Source: Actinomycetes bacterium
Lineage (GTDB): Bacteria; Actinomycetota; Actinomycetes; Mycobacteriales; Mycobacteriaceae
Length of the DNA: 64,000 nt
Direction: 5' to 3'
Assembly (NCBI GenBank): GCA_023418505.1
Contig: JAEZZR010000005.1
Location: forward strand, 124,001-188,000
The notes beneath the pieces were generated by a model. The model did not search any database and was not told the origin of the DNA. It saw nothing but the letters and a program-made list of their open reading frames with translations. Shown piece by piece: positions 54,067-62,212 of this stretch. The position numbers were made by a program, and so were the translations under genes. Within the stretch, counting starts at the first letter, position 1. Every line of letters starts with the position of its first letter.

Positions 54067-54843
54067 TTAGCTACCTAGGTTGCGGTTGACCTGGCGCTTA
54101 ACCAGTGCACCGTGCATCGTCACAATCAGTGCGGTCATTTCACGTGCCATTTCTTCGGCTTTCTGGTGTGCCGAAGTTGCACGCGACTTCGACATTGGCA
54201 CAGCAGCTTGCCCTACCAGGTCGGCTTCGCGGTTGGCAGCCATCAACACCGTCTTAAGGTGCCGGGCATCCAAGCCAAATTCCCGTAGCTTGGTGGCAGC
54301 TTCACAGATCATCACATCATCAGAACCAAAGCGATCCATGGTGTCTGGTTTGATCAGCTTGGCGCGGATCAACTCGGTAATGAACTGGGAATCAGCGCCT
54401 ACGCGCGAGGCTAGTTCATCGCGATCGAGGCTAACGACGTCCGTTTCCCGGAACTGATCAGCAGTAACCAACGGCGTAACCGAGGCCAGCTCGTTGCTGC
54501 CACCAGCATCCATGGCCTCTAGCTGCTCTTTAATAACCTTCAGCGGCAGGTAGTTATCCCGCTGGACGGTCAAAATGTAGCGCAGGCGCTGCACATCGGC
54601 TGGCGAAAAGCGTCGGTAGCCTGAGCTACTACGCGAAGGCGAAATCAACCCTTCGGATTCCAAAAAGCGGATCTTCGAAATAGCCACGTCGGGAAATTCG
54701 GTGGACAGCTCTTTAATGACCGCCCCGATGCTCATGGTAGCTTCAGCGGCATTGGTGGCGTTTGCTGCATCAGAGCTAGCTTGCTGGCTAGCGGAAGACG
54801 AAGCCACGTTAGTTGCTTTATAAGCTGCGGAGGAAGCTGCCAC
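54067..54843 (-). CDS. ftsR: MerR-family regulator FtsR
   Basis: A 258-aa protein with the MerR-type winged helix MSIGAVIKELSTEFPDVAISKIRFLESEGLISPSRSSSGYRRFSPADVQRLRYILTVQRDNYLPLKVIKEQLEAM, and a helical C-terminal domain (about residues 135-258). In C. glutamicum FtsR activates ftsZ and couples growth to division; the mycobacterial orthologue is Rv1828. The N-terminal 40 residues are a Ser/Ala-rich lead-in. I placed the start at GTG 54843 because earlier starts overlap odhI. Two bases separate its stop from the nuclease start. Confidence 0.88.
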   Translation of the reverse strand: MAASSAAYKATNVASSSASQQASSDAANATNAAEATMSIGAVIKELSTEFPDVAISKIRFLESEGLISPSRSSSGYRRFSPADVQRLRYILTVQRDNYLPLKVIKEQLEAMDAGGSNELASVTPLVTADQFRETDVVSLDRDELASRVGADSQFITELIRAKLIKPDTMDRFGSDDVMICEAATKLREFGLDARHLKTVLMAANREADLVGQAAVPMSKSRATSAHQKAEEMAREMTALIVTMHGALVKRQVNRNLGS

Positions 54844-54916
54844 GGGGAATCTCTCTAGGGGATAAAACGGATGTAAAAAATTTACTGCTACGAAAGCTAG
54901 CGAGCCTTTAAGACTA

Positions 54917-55348
54917 CTAGCCGTTAGCTGCAGTAAGGAAGACCAAGCGGAACTTTCCGATCTGCACTTCGTCGCCATTAGCCAACGAAGAGGTGTTCTT
55001 TGGCTCGCGGTTGACATAGGTGCCGTTCAAGCTTCCTACGTCTACTACTTCGTAGCCTTCTTCGCTGCGACGGAATTCTGCGTGACGACGCGACACAGTC
55101 ACATCATCCAAGAAAATATCGGATTCTGGGTGGCGGCCAGCAGAGGTGACTTCCTGATCCAACAAGAAACGAGAACCTGCATTAGGTCCACGCTTGACAA
55201 CCAGCAAGGCCTGACCTTCTGGAAGGCCTTCTACCCCACCTACCTGGGGTTCCTGCTGTGGGCTGGATTCCATTTCCTTCAGCAAATCGGCGCGGAACAC
55301 TGAGGTGGTCTCTACAGAGACCTCTGGGTTGCCGTTGCTGTTAGTCAT
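54917..55348 (-). CDS. odhI: FHA-domain inhibitor of 2-oxoglutarate dehydrogenase
   Basis: A 143-aa protein (GarA in mycobacteria). The N-terminal ETTSVFRADLLKEME carries the Thr-Thr pair phosphorylated by PknG/PknB. The FHA domain GPNAGSRFLLDQEVTSAGRHPESDIFLDDVTVSRRHAEFRRSEEGYEVVDVGSLNGTYVNREP has the conserved GR, S, H and N residues. Unphosphorylated OdhI binds the E1 subunit OdhA and stops the TCA cycle at 2-oxoglutarate, diverting flux to glutamate. A strong GGAGG-like sequence precedes the ATG. Upstream of ftsR on the same strand. Confidence 0.96.
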   Translation of the reverse strand: MTNSNGNPEVSVETTSVFRADLLKEMESSPQQEPQVGGVEGLPEGQALLVVKRGPNAGSRFLLDQEVTSAGRHPESDIFLDDVTVSRRHAEFRRSEEGYEVVDVGSLNGTYVNREPKNTSSLANGDEVQIGKFRLVFLTAANG

Positions 55349-55506
55349 AGTGTTTTCCTCCGCAAGGTTGAAGTCTTACGGCCAAGTCGCCGCTGAACTA
55401 AATCATAGCGCCCACAACGGATCGACGTCCGCTAGAGGGCGCAACCATCTTTCAATATTTACCAAATTATAGCCGTGGCCGTTATCAGCCCGCGATAGAG
55501 CTAGCG

Positions 55507-55534
55507 CTACCGGAACATCCCTACCGGAACATCG
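55507..55534 (-). repeat. Tandem 14-bp duplication spanning the secA2 stop
   Basis: CTACCGGAACATCC (55507-55520) and CTACCGGAACATCG (55521-55534) differ at one base. On the minus strand each encodes MFR followed by TAG, so the last codons and stop of secA2 have been duplicated. Confidence 0.8.
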
Positions 55535-57812
55535 CAGCAATCGAGCCCATCGCCCCGCCACTGCTGGCCAAGGGATTGTCGTTAACCATATAAGTCCAGG
55601 TGGAATTCGGCCGTCCCTTGCCATCAGCAGCCAGGTGCGCCCCTTCGGCGTCAATGGTTACCGTTTCGAATGTGGCCTTGGATTCCGCCACCGCTTCGGC
55701 TGCCAGGTCTTTGAACGCCGAGATTGCTGCCCTGTGAAATTCGTCAATCGGGCTTTCTTTCGCCAACGCACGCAAGTGTACTGACTCGCGCAAGTCGTCG
55801 AGATCGACCAAGTGATCCGACCACGCCCGATCTAAGTGGTAGAGCATAATTTCGCGTGCGGCGTGAACTTTCACGTCTTCGTCCAAACTTTCGAGTTCCG
55901 CTGCTCTTTCTGGGCTTTGCGACGCTAATTCCTGCCAAGCCAAATCAGTTTCCAGCAAACGTAACCGGCGTTCATCCAAGATCTCCCGCTGATCGCCAAT
56001 CAGTTTGTTGTATTTCCAGGTGGTCGTATGAATCGACAGCATGGTCGCTTCAGTCACGCGCTGCGCATGTTCCACAAAACGGGCAGCTTTGGCAGCAGTT
56101 ACACGGCCATCAGCCTCTGGAGTCACGGAGAGCTCTTCTCCAGCGCCACCCTCGGTGATCACGTCGTCGTCAAGCGCAACAAAGAACACAGAAGACCCCG
56201 GGTCACCTTGGCGCCCGGCGCGCCCCCGCAATTGACCGTCTAGGCGCTCGGTACGGTGCCGCCCCACACCGATGACATACAGGCCACCGAGTTCTACTAC
56301 TTTGTCGCGCTCTGCGTGTGGATGATCGCTGCCGCCGAGCTGAATATCGGTGCCGCGGCCGGCCATCTGTGTAGAGACCGTGACCCGGCCAAGTCGGCCT
56401 GCCTCGGCGATAATGGCAGCTTCGACCTGGTCGTTCTTCGCGTTCAAGACGTTAACCTCGATACCGCGGGAGACCAGCGCCTCGGCCAGCCGCTCCGATT
56501 CAGCGACATCGCGCGTTCCCACGAGAATCGGCTGGCCAGTGGCGTGCACGGTTTCTACCTCTGCAACCACGGCATCGAAGACATCTTCACTGGTGGCGTA
56601 AATCTGATCCGGATGGTCCACGCGGATGCATGGCACGTTCGGCTCGATCACAGATACGCGCAGCCCGTAGAACTCGCGGAACTGATCGCCAGCGCTGACA
56701 GCGGTACCGGTCATGCCACATTTGATGGGATACCGGCCAACGAGTTGCTGGATCGTCATAGAATCGAGAATCCGGCCGCCTTCGGTAACTGCCAGCCCCT
56801 CCTTGGCTTCCACTGCCGCCTGCAGGCCATCCGGCCACCGCTGCAGATCCGCTACCCGCCCGCGGGAGGCATCTACCAACTGCACGCGCCCGTCGCGCAC
56901 GATGTAGTCCACGTCGCGCTGCAGCAGCTCTTGCGCATGCAACGCAATATTGACCTGCACCAACGTAGTTCCTACATGTTCTTCGTTATAGAGCGAGTCA
57001 ATTCCTAAGAGCCTTTCGACGCGCGCAGCACCACGATCGGTAAGAAACACATTGCGGCGCCCTTCATCCACGGTGTAATCGTCCTTGGCACGCAAACGAC
57101 GGACAATGTCGGTGATGTGACCCGTCGGCGCTTTGCCGGGTTCCGATCCAGCCAGCACTAAAGGTACGAGCGCTTCATCTACCAGCACCGAGTCTGCTTC
57201 ATCAATCAAGATCACATCGGCAGGCGATTGCACGCGCTGGCTGACATCAGTGACACTGCGATCTCGCAACACATCGAAGCCCAATTCATTTACCGGCGCA
57301 TAGACCACATCGGCGGCATAGGCGCTGCGACGCAGTGGCGCACTATCAGCCTCGGCCACGGCAGCGACGCGCAAGCCTAAGAAATTAAATAGTGGCGCCA
57401 TCCACTTCGCGTCACGCGTAGCCAGGTAGGAATTCACCGTGACTGCATGAACGCGGTGGCCTTGCAAAGCAAAACCAGCAGCAGCTAATGCCCCGGAGAG
57501 AGTTTTGCCTTCACCAGTGGCCATTTGCACTACATCGCCTTCGAGTAGGCGTAAAGCTCCTTGCAGCTGCACGTCGAAAGGCCTCAAGCCCAAAGTGCGC
57601 ATGGCAATTTCGCGCAAGCCCGCCAGCATTTCGGCGTAATCATCTGTCTTGTTTTCGGCCGATGCGGCGTAGGTGCGTACATAGTGCGCTAGTTTTTCGT
57701 CGTCAAGCTTCTGAATCTCAGGCGCTAAAGAAGAGGCACGATCGATCAGCGTTACACTGCGCTTCTGGTCTCGGCTTTGCTTTCCGCCAAGCGCTTTCCA
57801 GAACCAGTTCAT
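55521..57812 (-). CDS. secA2: Accessory Sec translocase ATPase SecA2
   Basis: Motor for export of a subset of proteins. About 763 aa from ATG 57812 (MNWFWKALGG); an upstream ATG at 57878 is possible but would use most of the divergent promoter region. Motifs: Walker A MATGEGKTLS, LIDEADSVLVDEA, GMTGTAV, QMAGRGTDIQLGGS and RHRTERLDGQLRGRAGRQGDPGSSVFFV. It lacks the long C-terminal zinc-binding region of SecA1 and has the shorter SecA2 helical scaffold. In mycobacteria SecA2 exports proteins lacking or having signal peptides and affects virulence. The final codons are duplicated. Confidence 0.93.
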   Translation of the reverse strand: MNWFWKALGGKQSRDQKRSVTLIDRASSLAPEIQKLDDEKLAHYVRTYAASAENKTDDYAEMLAGLREIAMRTLGLRPFDVQLQGALRLLEGDVVQMATGEGKTLSGALAAAGFALQGHRVHAVTVNSYLATRDAKWMAPLFNFLGLRVAAVAEADSAPLRRSAYAADVVYAPVNELGFDVLRDRSVTDVSQRVQSPADVILIDEADSVLVDEALVPLVLAGSEPGKAPTGHITDIVRRLRAKDDYTVDEGRRNVFLTDRGAARVERLLGIDSLYNEEHVGTTLVQVNIALHAQELLQRDVDYIVRDGRVQLVDASRGRVADLQRWPDGLQAAVEAKEGLAVTEGGRILDSMTIQQLVGRYPIKCGMTGTAVSAGDQFREFYGLRVSVIEPNVPCIRVDHPDQIYATSEDVFDAVVAEVETVHATGQPILVGTRDVAESERLAEALVSRGIEVNVLNAKNDQVEAAIIAEAGRLGRVTVSTQMAGRGTDIQLGGSDHPHAERDKVVELGGLYVIGVGRHRTERLDGQLRGRAGRQGDPGSSVFFVALDDDVITEGGAGEELSVTPEADGRVTAAKAARFVEHAQRVTEATMLSIHTTTWKYNKLIGDQREILDERRLRLLETDLAWQELASQSPERAAELESLDEDVKVHAAREIMLYHLDRAWSDHLVDLDDLRESVHLRALAKESPIDEFHRAAISAFKDLAAEAVAESKATFETVTIDAEGAHLAADGKGRPNSTWTYMVNDNPLASSGGAMGSIAAMFR

Positions 57813-57882
57813 GCCCGCCACGGGTGCCTCCATTGTGCGTCGGTTATACGTTGATTGTTCATTGGTGAAATTCTTCAAGTGT

Positions 57883-57910
57883 CCACCCTAATGCCTTGCA
57901 GCTAGGGTGG
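57883..57910. promoter_or_regulatory. Inverted repeat between secA2 and rraA
   Basis: CCACCCTA (57883-57890) and TAGGGTGG (57903-57910), perfect 8-bp arms 12 bases apart, between two divergent starts. A shared operator or an RNA hairpin are both possible. Confidence 0.45.
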
Positions 57911-57915
57911 TTGGT

Positions 57916-58395
57916 ATGGCTATCGAATTTACTCCTACCGCTGACCTTGTAGATGAAATCGGCGCGGACGTGCGCTCTTGCGATACTCAATTCCGTAATA
58001 TTGGTGGCAAGACCGAGTTTTGCGGGCGCGTAACCACCGTGAAGTGTTTCCAAGACAATGCGCTGCTGAAGTCGATTCTGGGCGAAGAATCCGACGGCGG
58101 CGTGCTAGTTATCGACGGCGACGCTTCAGTGCACACCGCACTGGTTGGTGACCTGATTGCGGGGTTGGGCAAGGATCACGGCTGGTCGGGCGTGATTGTC
58201 CATGGTGCGGTGCGCGATAGTGCCGTGATCGCGCAGATGGAATTCGGCTGTAAGGCGCTGGGTACGAATCCGCGGAAGTCTTCGAAGACCGGCGAAGGAC
58301 AGCGCGACGTGCCGGTATCTTTCGGCGGCGTGACCTTTAACCCCGGCGATATCGTCTACTGCGACTCCGACGGCATCGTGGTGACGGAGGGGTAA
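57916..58395 (+). CDS. rraA: RraA-family protein
   Basis: A 159-aa protein from ATG 57916 (GTG 57907 is an alternative). Family landmarks: [91 protein letters not shown] and [23 protein letters not shown]. The GAVRD and GDI...DxDG segments match both RNase E regulator RraA and the hydroxy-methylglutarate/oxaloacetate aldolases; actinobacterial copies may be aldolases rather than RNase regulators. The call of family is secure, the activity is not. Divergent from secA2. Confidence 0.9.
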   Translation: MAIEFTPTADLVDEIGADVRSCDTQFRNIGGKTEFCGRVTTVKCFQDNALLKSILGEESDGGVLVIDGDASVHTALVGDLIAGLGKDHGWSGVIVHGAVRDSAVIAQMEFGCKALGTNPRKSSKTGEGQRDVPVSFGGVTFNPGDIVYCDSDGIVVTEG

Positions 58396-58421
58396 GGGCT
58401 CGCGACGACGGCACAGGCTCC

Positions 58422-58453
58422 TTACGCTTCCTGCCCCTTACGCTTCCTGCCCC
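58422..58453 (-). repeat. Exact 16-bp tandem duplication at an ABC gene stop
   Basis: TTACGCTTCCTGCCCC at 58422-58437 and again at 58438-58453. On the minus strand the unit encodes the last residues GQEA and the stop TAA of the ABC transporter gene; the second stop lies outside the gene. Confidence 0.85.
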
Positions 58454-60297
58454 GCCGTGTAACTCCGATACAGCTTGGCGTAGGTACCACCGTGGGCTAC
58501 GAGCTCGTCATGCGTGCCATCTTCGATGATCCGCCCTTGCTCCATCACGATAATCCGATCGGCAACTACCGCCTGATCCAGCCGGTGTGCCACCACCAAC
58601 GAGGTACGCCCCCGCGCCACCTCAATAGCTGCCCGCTCTAGCGTGCGCGCCTGGTCGGATCCCGCCTCACTGGTGGCCTCATCCATGATTAGTACCGGCG
58701 GATCACGCAGCACGATGCGGGCAAGCGCGATCTGTTGCGCCACTTCAGGAGGCGTTTCCTCCGCACCCGCGCCAATCTTCGTATCCAGCCCGTTCGGAAA
58801 TGCTTTGGCAAACTGCGCGCTTTCTTGGGCTAAGCCCACTTGACGTAGTGCGGCGTGCAGTTCTTCGTCGGTAGCTAGAGGAGCCGCCAAATGCAGATCA
58901 TCGCGCAGCGTACCTGCGAATAGGTGCACTTCCTGGCTGATCAGCGTCACCTGCCGAGCCGTCCACGTATCCGACACTTGATCCGTGCGCACCGTGCCGA
59001 TCTGCACCGTCCCGGCGTCTGCGCGTTGCAGCCCAGCAATCACGCCGGCCAACGTGGACTTGCCCGCCCCCGACGTCCCCACCAGCGCCGTCGTACTTCC
59101 CGCCGCGAGCGTCAGGTTCAGGTCCTCCAGCACCGCTGCCCCGCCTGGGTAGGAGAAATTCAGATTTTCTAGCTTTACGACGGGTGGCGCGCTCAAATCT
59201 TCCGGATCGTCGGCACCAGCGTTGCCTTGCACCAAATTGGCCAGCGCAACTGCCCGGCCCAACGCCGTGGCGGCACCTTGGATATCGCTGACGAAGAACA
59301 AAATGTTAAATACGTGCATCTCTAGGCGCACGATCAGCACGATGGCTGCGGTGGCGGCGCCGATGGTCATGGTGTCGGCGCGGACGAAAGCGGCGGTCAT
59401 GAGTAGCGCACCTAGCAGAAGCCCACCGTAAGCGAAATTGCCTAGCAGCAAGATCCGCAGCGAAATCGGGACGCGATTAGCGCGGGCATGCACAGCGTCC
59501 CAGGAAGCATGGCGCAGGCGGTTTAGTGCCCAATCGGACATCCGCAGCGCGCGGATGGTTTCCCGGCCGCGGATCGTATCGAGTAGCAGGTTGTTACGGC
59601 GGGCTTGAGTGACCGAAACTGCGTTCGTTGCCGGCGGAATATCGTTGACCGTGACTTTCGCCATCGGATAAATCAACAGCACCACTAATACCGGGATGAG
59701 GGTGAGGCGCCAGTCCAGAAGAATCATCGACAGCAGGGTTAGCGGAAAGATCATCATCGACAACAGCAGGCGCACACCGATCATGGAAATGGTGCGTACC
59801 GTGAGGTCGATATCCGAGGTCATGCGGCTAATCACATTGCCTGTGCCGAGCTTCATGATCTCTGGCACTGGTGCGCGTAGCGCTGCCGAGAGGCAGGCTT
59901 TGCGCAGATCCACACTCAGCCGCCGAGTTGCCGAGAGGATGAAATACGGCATGATCGCGCGTCCGGCAGTTTCAGCTAAGAACAGCAGGCCGACAACTAC
60001 CATCAGGATGGTCAACGCCTCAGTGCCACCACCGATAATGGGCAACTCGCGACCATCGATCAGATCCACGGAATAGCCGATAATGTTGGCCGCTCCCACG
60101 ATGCCACCGACAGTGATCAGCTGCACGAGGAATAGCCCGATGTACCAGCGTAAACCCGGCCTTGATGGCAGGCTGGCTAGCAGTTTGCCTTGTTCGCGGA
60201 TTGAAGCCGGGGCGAGAGCGTCCTGGGTGAGGGTGTTTTTGGCGCTGGCGTCTTGAGAGCGGGAGTTTTTGGTGCCAGAGTTTTGCGCGGAACTCAT
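58438..60297 (-). CDS. Heterodimeric ABC exporter subunit with intact ATP-binding motifs
   Basis: A 619-aa half-transporter: six transmembrane helices (residues about 50-340), then the ATPase domain. Walker A GTSGAGKST at 407-415, Q-loop SQE near 454, Walker B VLIMDE at 535-540 with the catalytic Glu, and H-loop His571. The signature motif, normally LSGGQ, reads TPPEVAQQ at 515-522. So it binds ATP with its own Walker A but must rely on the partner's LSGGQ. The partner gene overlaps its start by four bases. Substrate unknown; such pairs export lipids, drugs or siderophores. Its stop codon is in a 16-bp tandem duplication. Confidence 0.92.
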   Translation of the reverse strand: MSSAQNSGTKNSRSQDASAKNTLTQDALAPASIREQGKLLASLPSRPGLRWYIGLFLVQLITVGGIVGAANIIGYSVDLIDGRELPIIGGGTEALTILMVVVGLLFLAETAGRAIMPYFILSATRRLSVDLRKACLSAALRAPVPEIMKLGTGNVISRMTSDIDLTVRTISMIGVRLLLSMMIFPLTLLSMILLDWRLTLIPVLVVLLIYPMAKVTVNDIPPATNAVSVTQARRNNLLLDTIRGRETIRALRMSDWALNRLRHASWDAVHARANRVPISLRILLLGNFAYGGLLLGALLMTAAFVRADTMTIGAATAAIVLIVRLEMHVFNILFFVSDIQGAATALGRAVALANLVQGNAGADDPEDLSAPPVVKLENLNFSYPGGAAVLEDLNLTLAAGSTTALVGTSGAGKSTLAGVIAGLQRADAGTVQIGTVRTDQVSDTWTARQVTLISQEVHLFAGTLRDDLHLAAPLATDEELHAALRQVGLAQESAQFAKAFPNGLDTKIGAGAEETPPEVAQQIALARIVLRDPPVLIMDEATSEAGSDQARTLERAAIEVARGRTSLVVAHRLDQAVVADRIIVMEQGRIIEDGTHDELVAHGGTYAKLYRSYTAGQEA

Positions 60298-62078
60298 GCT
60301 TGTGGCTCCTGTACTACCTGATCAGCAACACTGTGCCAGGTGGGATTCGCTGTGACAATCACGGTGATTTTGCCTTGGCGTAGCTGCTGCACACTGCGCG
60401 CCACACGGTCGAGCGTCACTGCATCCAGGCCTGTAGTCGGGTCATCCAAAATTAGGATTTCCGGATCTGCCGCTAAGGCGCGGGCAAGTGCTACTCGCTG
60501 ACGCTGACCTCCCGACAAATTCAACCCCGCCTCCCCAATCGGCGTATCTGGCAACTGCTGTAGGTGCTCGGCGGATCCTCCGAGCCGGTGCACAATGTCA
60601 CCGCAGCTAGCCGCGTCAAGTGCCGCTGCAATACTCTGCGCCGGGATCTGCCCAGAAGGGTTCAGGTTATCGGCTAGCGTGCCCTCGAAAACACTGACGC
60701 GATGTGGGGCAACAACGATCGAAGGCTGCTCAGCGTCACTCTGCCCTGTTTGATCCCTGCGTGCGACACCATCGCTCTGCTCTGCTTTCCGACGCCACGC
60801 CACCAACTGTTCGTCCACCCTCTGCCGCTGCTCAGCCGTAGTGGGATTCCAAATCGTAAGCCCCTGCGACAAAGGCACAGTTGTTACGTCGTTAGCTAAA
60901 TCCTGCTCCTGCCGTGAAGTAATCGCAGCGTCGAGCTCCCCGATGCGCGCCGAGGACGCCTGCCCACGCGCCCACCATTCCGTCATCAGCCCCAGCGAAA
61001 TACCGAACGCACCAAGCGCCGGTGGCACGAGCAACGTCACCGACACCATATCGCCGGTCGAAATCGCACCCGTCTGCGCCAGGTACAGCGCGTAAATGAT
61101 GATCCCGATGCTGAAAATTGCCGGGACGATCTGCCGCACGAACGTGAAACCCGAAACGGCTTTCGCCTCGTAGAGCATGATGCCCAGAGCCTCGTCGGCG
61201 GCTTTGTTGAAGCGCTGCTCGGTCATCGTCACCGCGCCCAGCCCCTTGACCACTCGCGACCCTTGCGCCCCATCCGTACCAAGCGCCATCGATTGAGCTT
61301 CTGCTTTACGACGGGAGGCAGCAATCTTCGTAAGAAACTTGCCTGTCCAGATCGAAACGGCTGTAGTTGCAATCGCACCCACCACCAACGCCAGCGACAG
61401 GATCCACGAGATTGGGGCGATACTGATCACCGAACCAATCAAATAGCCGACCATGATCATCGGGAAACCGAGGATGAACTTGAGTTCGCCGGCCTGTTCG
61501 GAGTCCTGATCCAACGTGTTTAGAATCTGACCCGGTGAGAGGTGCGCCGTAGATCCGTGCACCAGATCATCAGCAAGTTCCTGGCGCACGGTATGTGTGG
61601 TGCGAACGGCGCCGAGCTCTACCAGCGCCTCACCTGTGGCATCGAGGAAGTACGTGAGCGCGAAAAGAACCGCGATGGCACCGGCAATGAGGGCTACGTG
61701 AGTCCAGGTGGGATCGTTGAATACGAACTCTGATCCGCGGCCGATTAGCAGCGCTGTGAACGCACCGATACATGCCGAACCGGCGGTTGCGGTGAGCGTG
61801 AAAGCGCTGGTACGCGGAAATGCCCAGAGGAACCGCCATGCTTGTTTGCGTGGGAGATTTGGCGGTTGTTGGTCGGTTTTCTGCTGAGCGGCTTGAGCTG
61901 GGTGGTTTCGATGATCCAGACGATCGCGTTGGGTGAGCGATGTTCGCCCTACCAGCAGCGATGTTTCTTCTAAAGGTGGTTGGTCGGGGATAAACCAGTT
62001 CCACGTTTTTTGACGCTTATACCGATGCAGGTACTCCGGCTGTTCAGGTGAGGTATCCACATCGTCGGCTTTAGGCAT
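60294..62078 (-). CDS. Heterodimeric ABC exporter subunit without Walker A
   Basis: A 594-aa partner with an N-terminal hydrophilic tail of about 85 residues, six hydrophobic segments (about 92-365), and a nucleotide domain lacking a Walker A loop: where GxxGxGKS would be, the sequence reads LVAWRRKAEQSDGVARRD. LSGGQRQRVALARALA at 521-534 is perfect and Walker B is ILILDDPTTGLD, with Asp in place of the catalytic Glu. The H-loop histidine is replaced (TANPTWHS). It therefore supplies only the signature motif to the shared ATP site. Start region overlaps a short antisense frame. Upstream is a glycine-rich T7SS-like protein gene. Confidence 0.9.
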   Translation of the reverse strand: MPKADDVDTSPEQPEYLHRYKRQKTWNWFIPDQPPLEETSLLVGRTSLTQRDRLDHRNHPAQAAQQKTDQQPPNLPRKQAWRFLWAFPRTSAFTLTATAGSACIGAFTALLIGRGSEFVFNDPTWTHVALIAGAIAVLFALTYFLDATGEALVELGAVRTTHTVRQELADDLVHGSTAHLSPGQILNTLDQDSEQAGELKFILGFPMIMVGYLIGSVISIAPISWILSLALVVGAIATTAVSIWTGKFLTKIAASRRKAEAQSMALGTDGAQGSRVVKGLGAVTMTEQRFNKAADEALGIMLYEAKAVSGFTFVRQIVPAIFSIGIIIYALYLAQTGAISTGDMVSVTLLVPPALGAFGISLGLMTEWWARGQASSARIGELDAAITSRQEQDLANDVTTVPLSQGLTIWNPTTAEQRQRVDEQLVAWRRKAEQSDGVARRDQTGQSDAEQPSIVVAPHRVSVFEGTLADNLNPSGQIPAQSIAAALDAASCGDIVHRLGGSAEHLQQLPDTPIGEAGLNLSGGQRQRVALARALAADPEILILDDPTTGLDAVTLDRVARSVQQLRQGKITVIVTANPTWHSVADQVVQEPQA

Positions 62079-62148
62079 GAGCTACACGTTAGCGCAGAAG
62101 TGCCAGGACGTGCTGATTAATAGCGGGGAGAGTGTTGGTGGTTGGATC

Positions 62149-62174
62149 GGGTTGGTGGCGGGGGTTGGTGGCGG
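62149..62174. repeat. Exact 13-bp tandem duplication
   Basis: GGGTTGGTGGCGG twice in tandem, between the T7SS-like gene and the ABC gene. Its length is not a multiple of three. Confidence 0.85.
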
Positions 62175-62212
62175 AGTTGGTTCAATTGCAACCGGAGCTA
62201 CCTTCTTCTACG

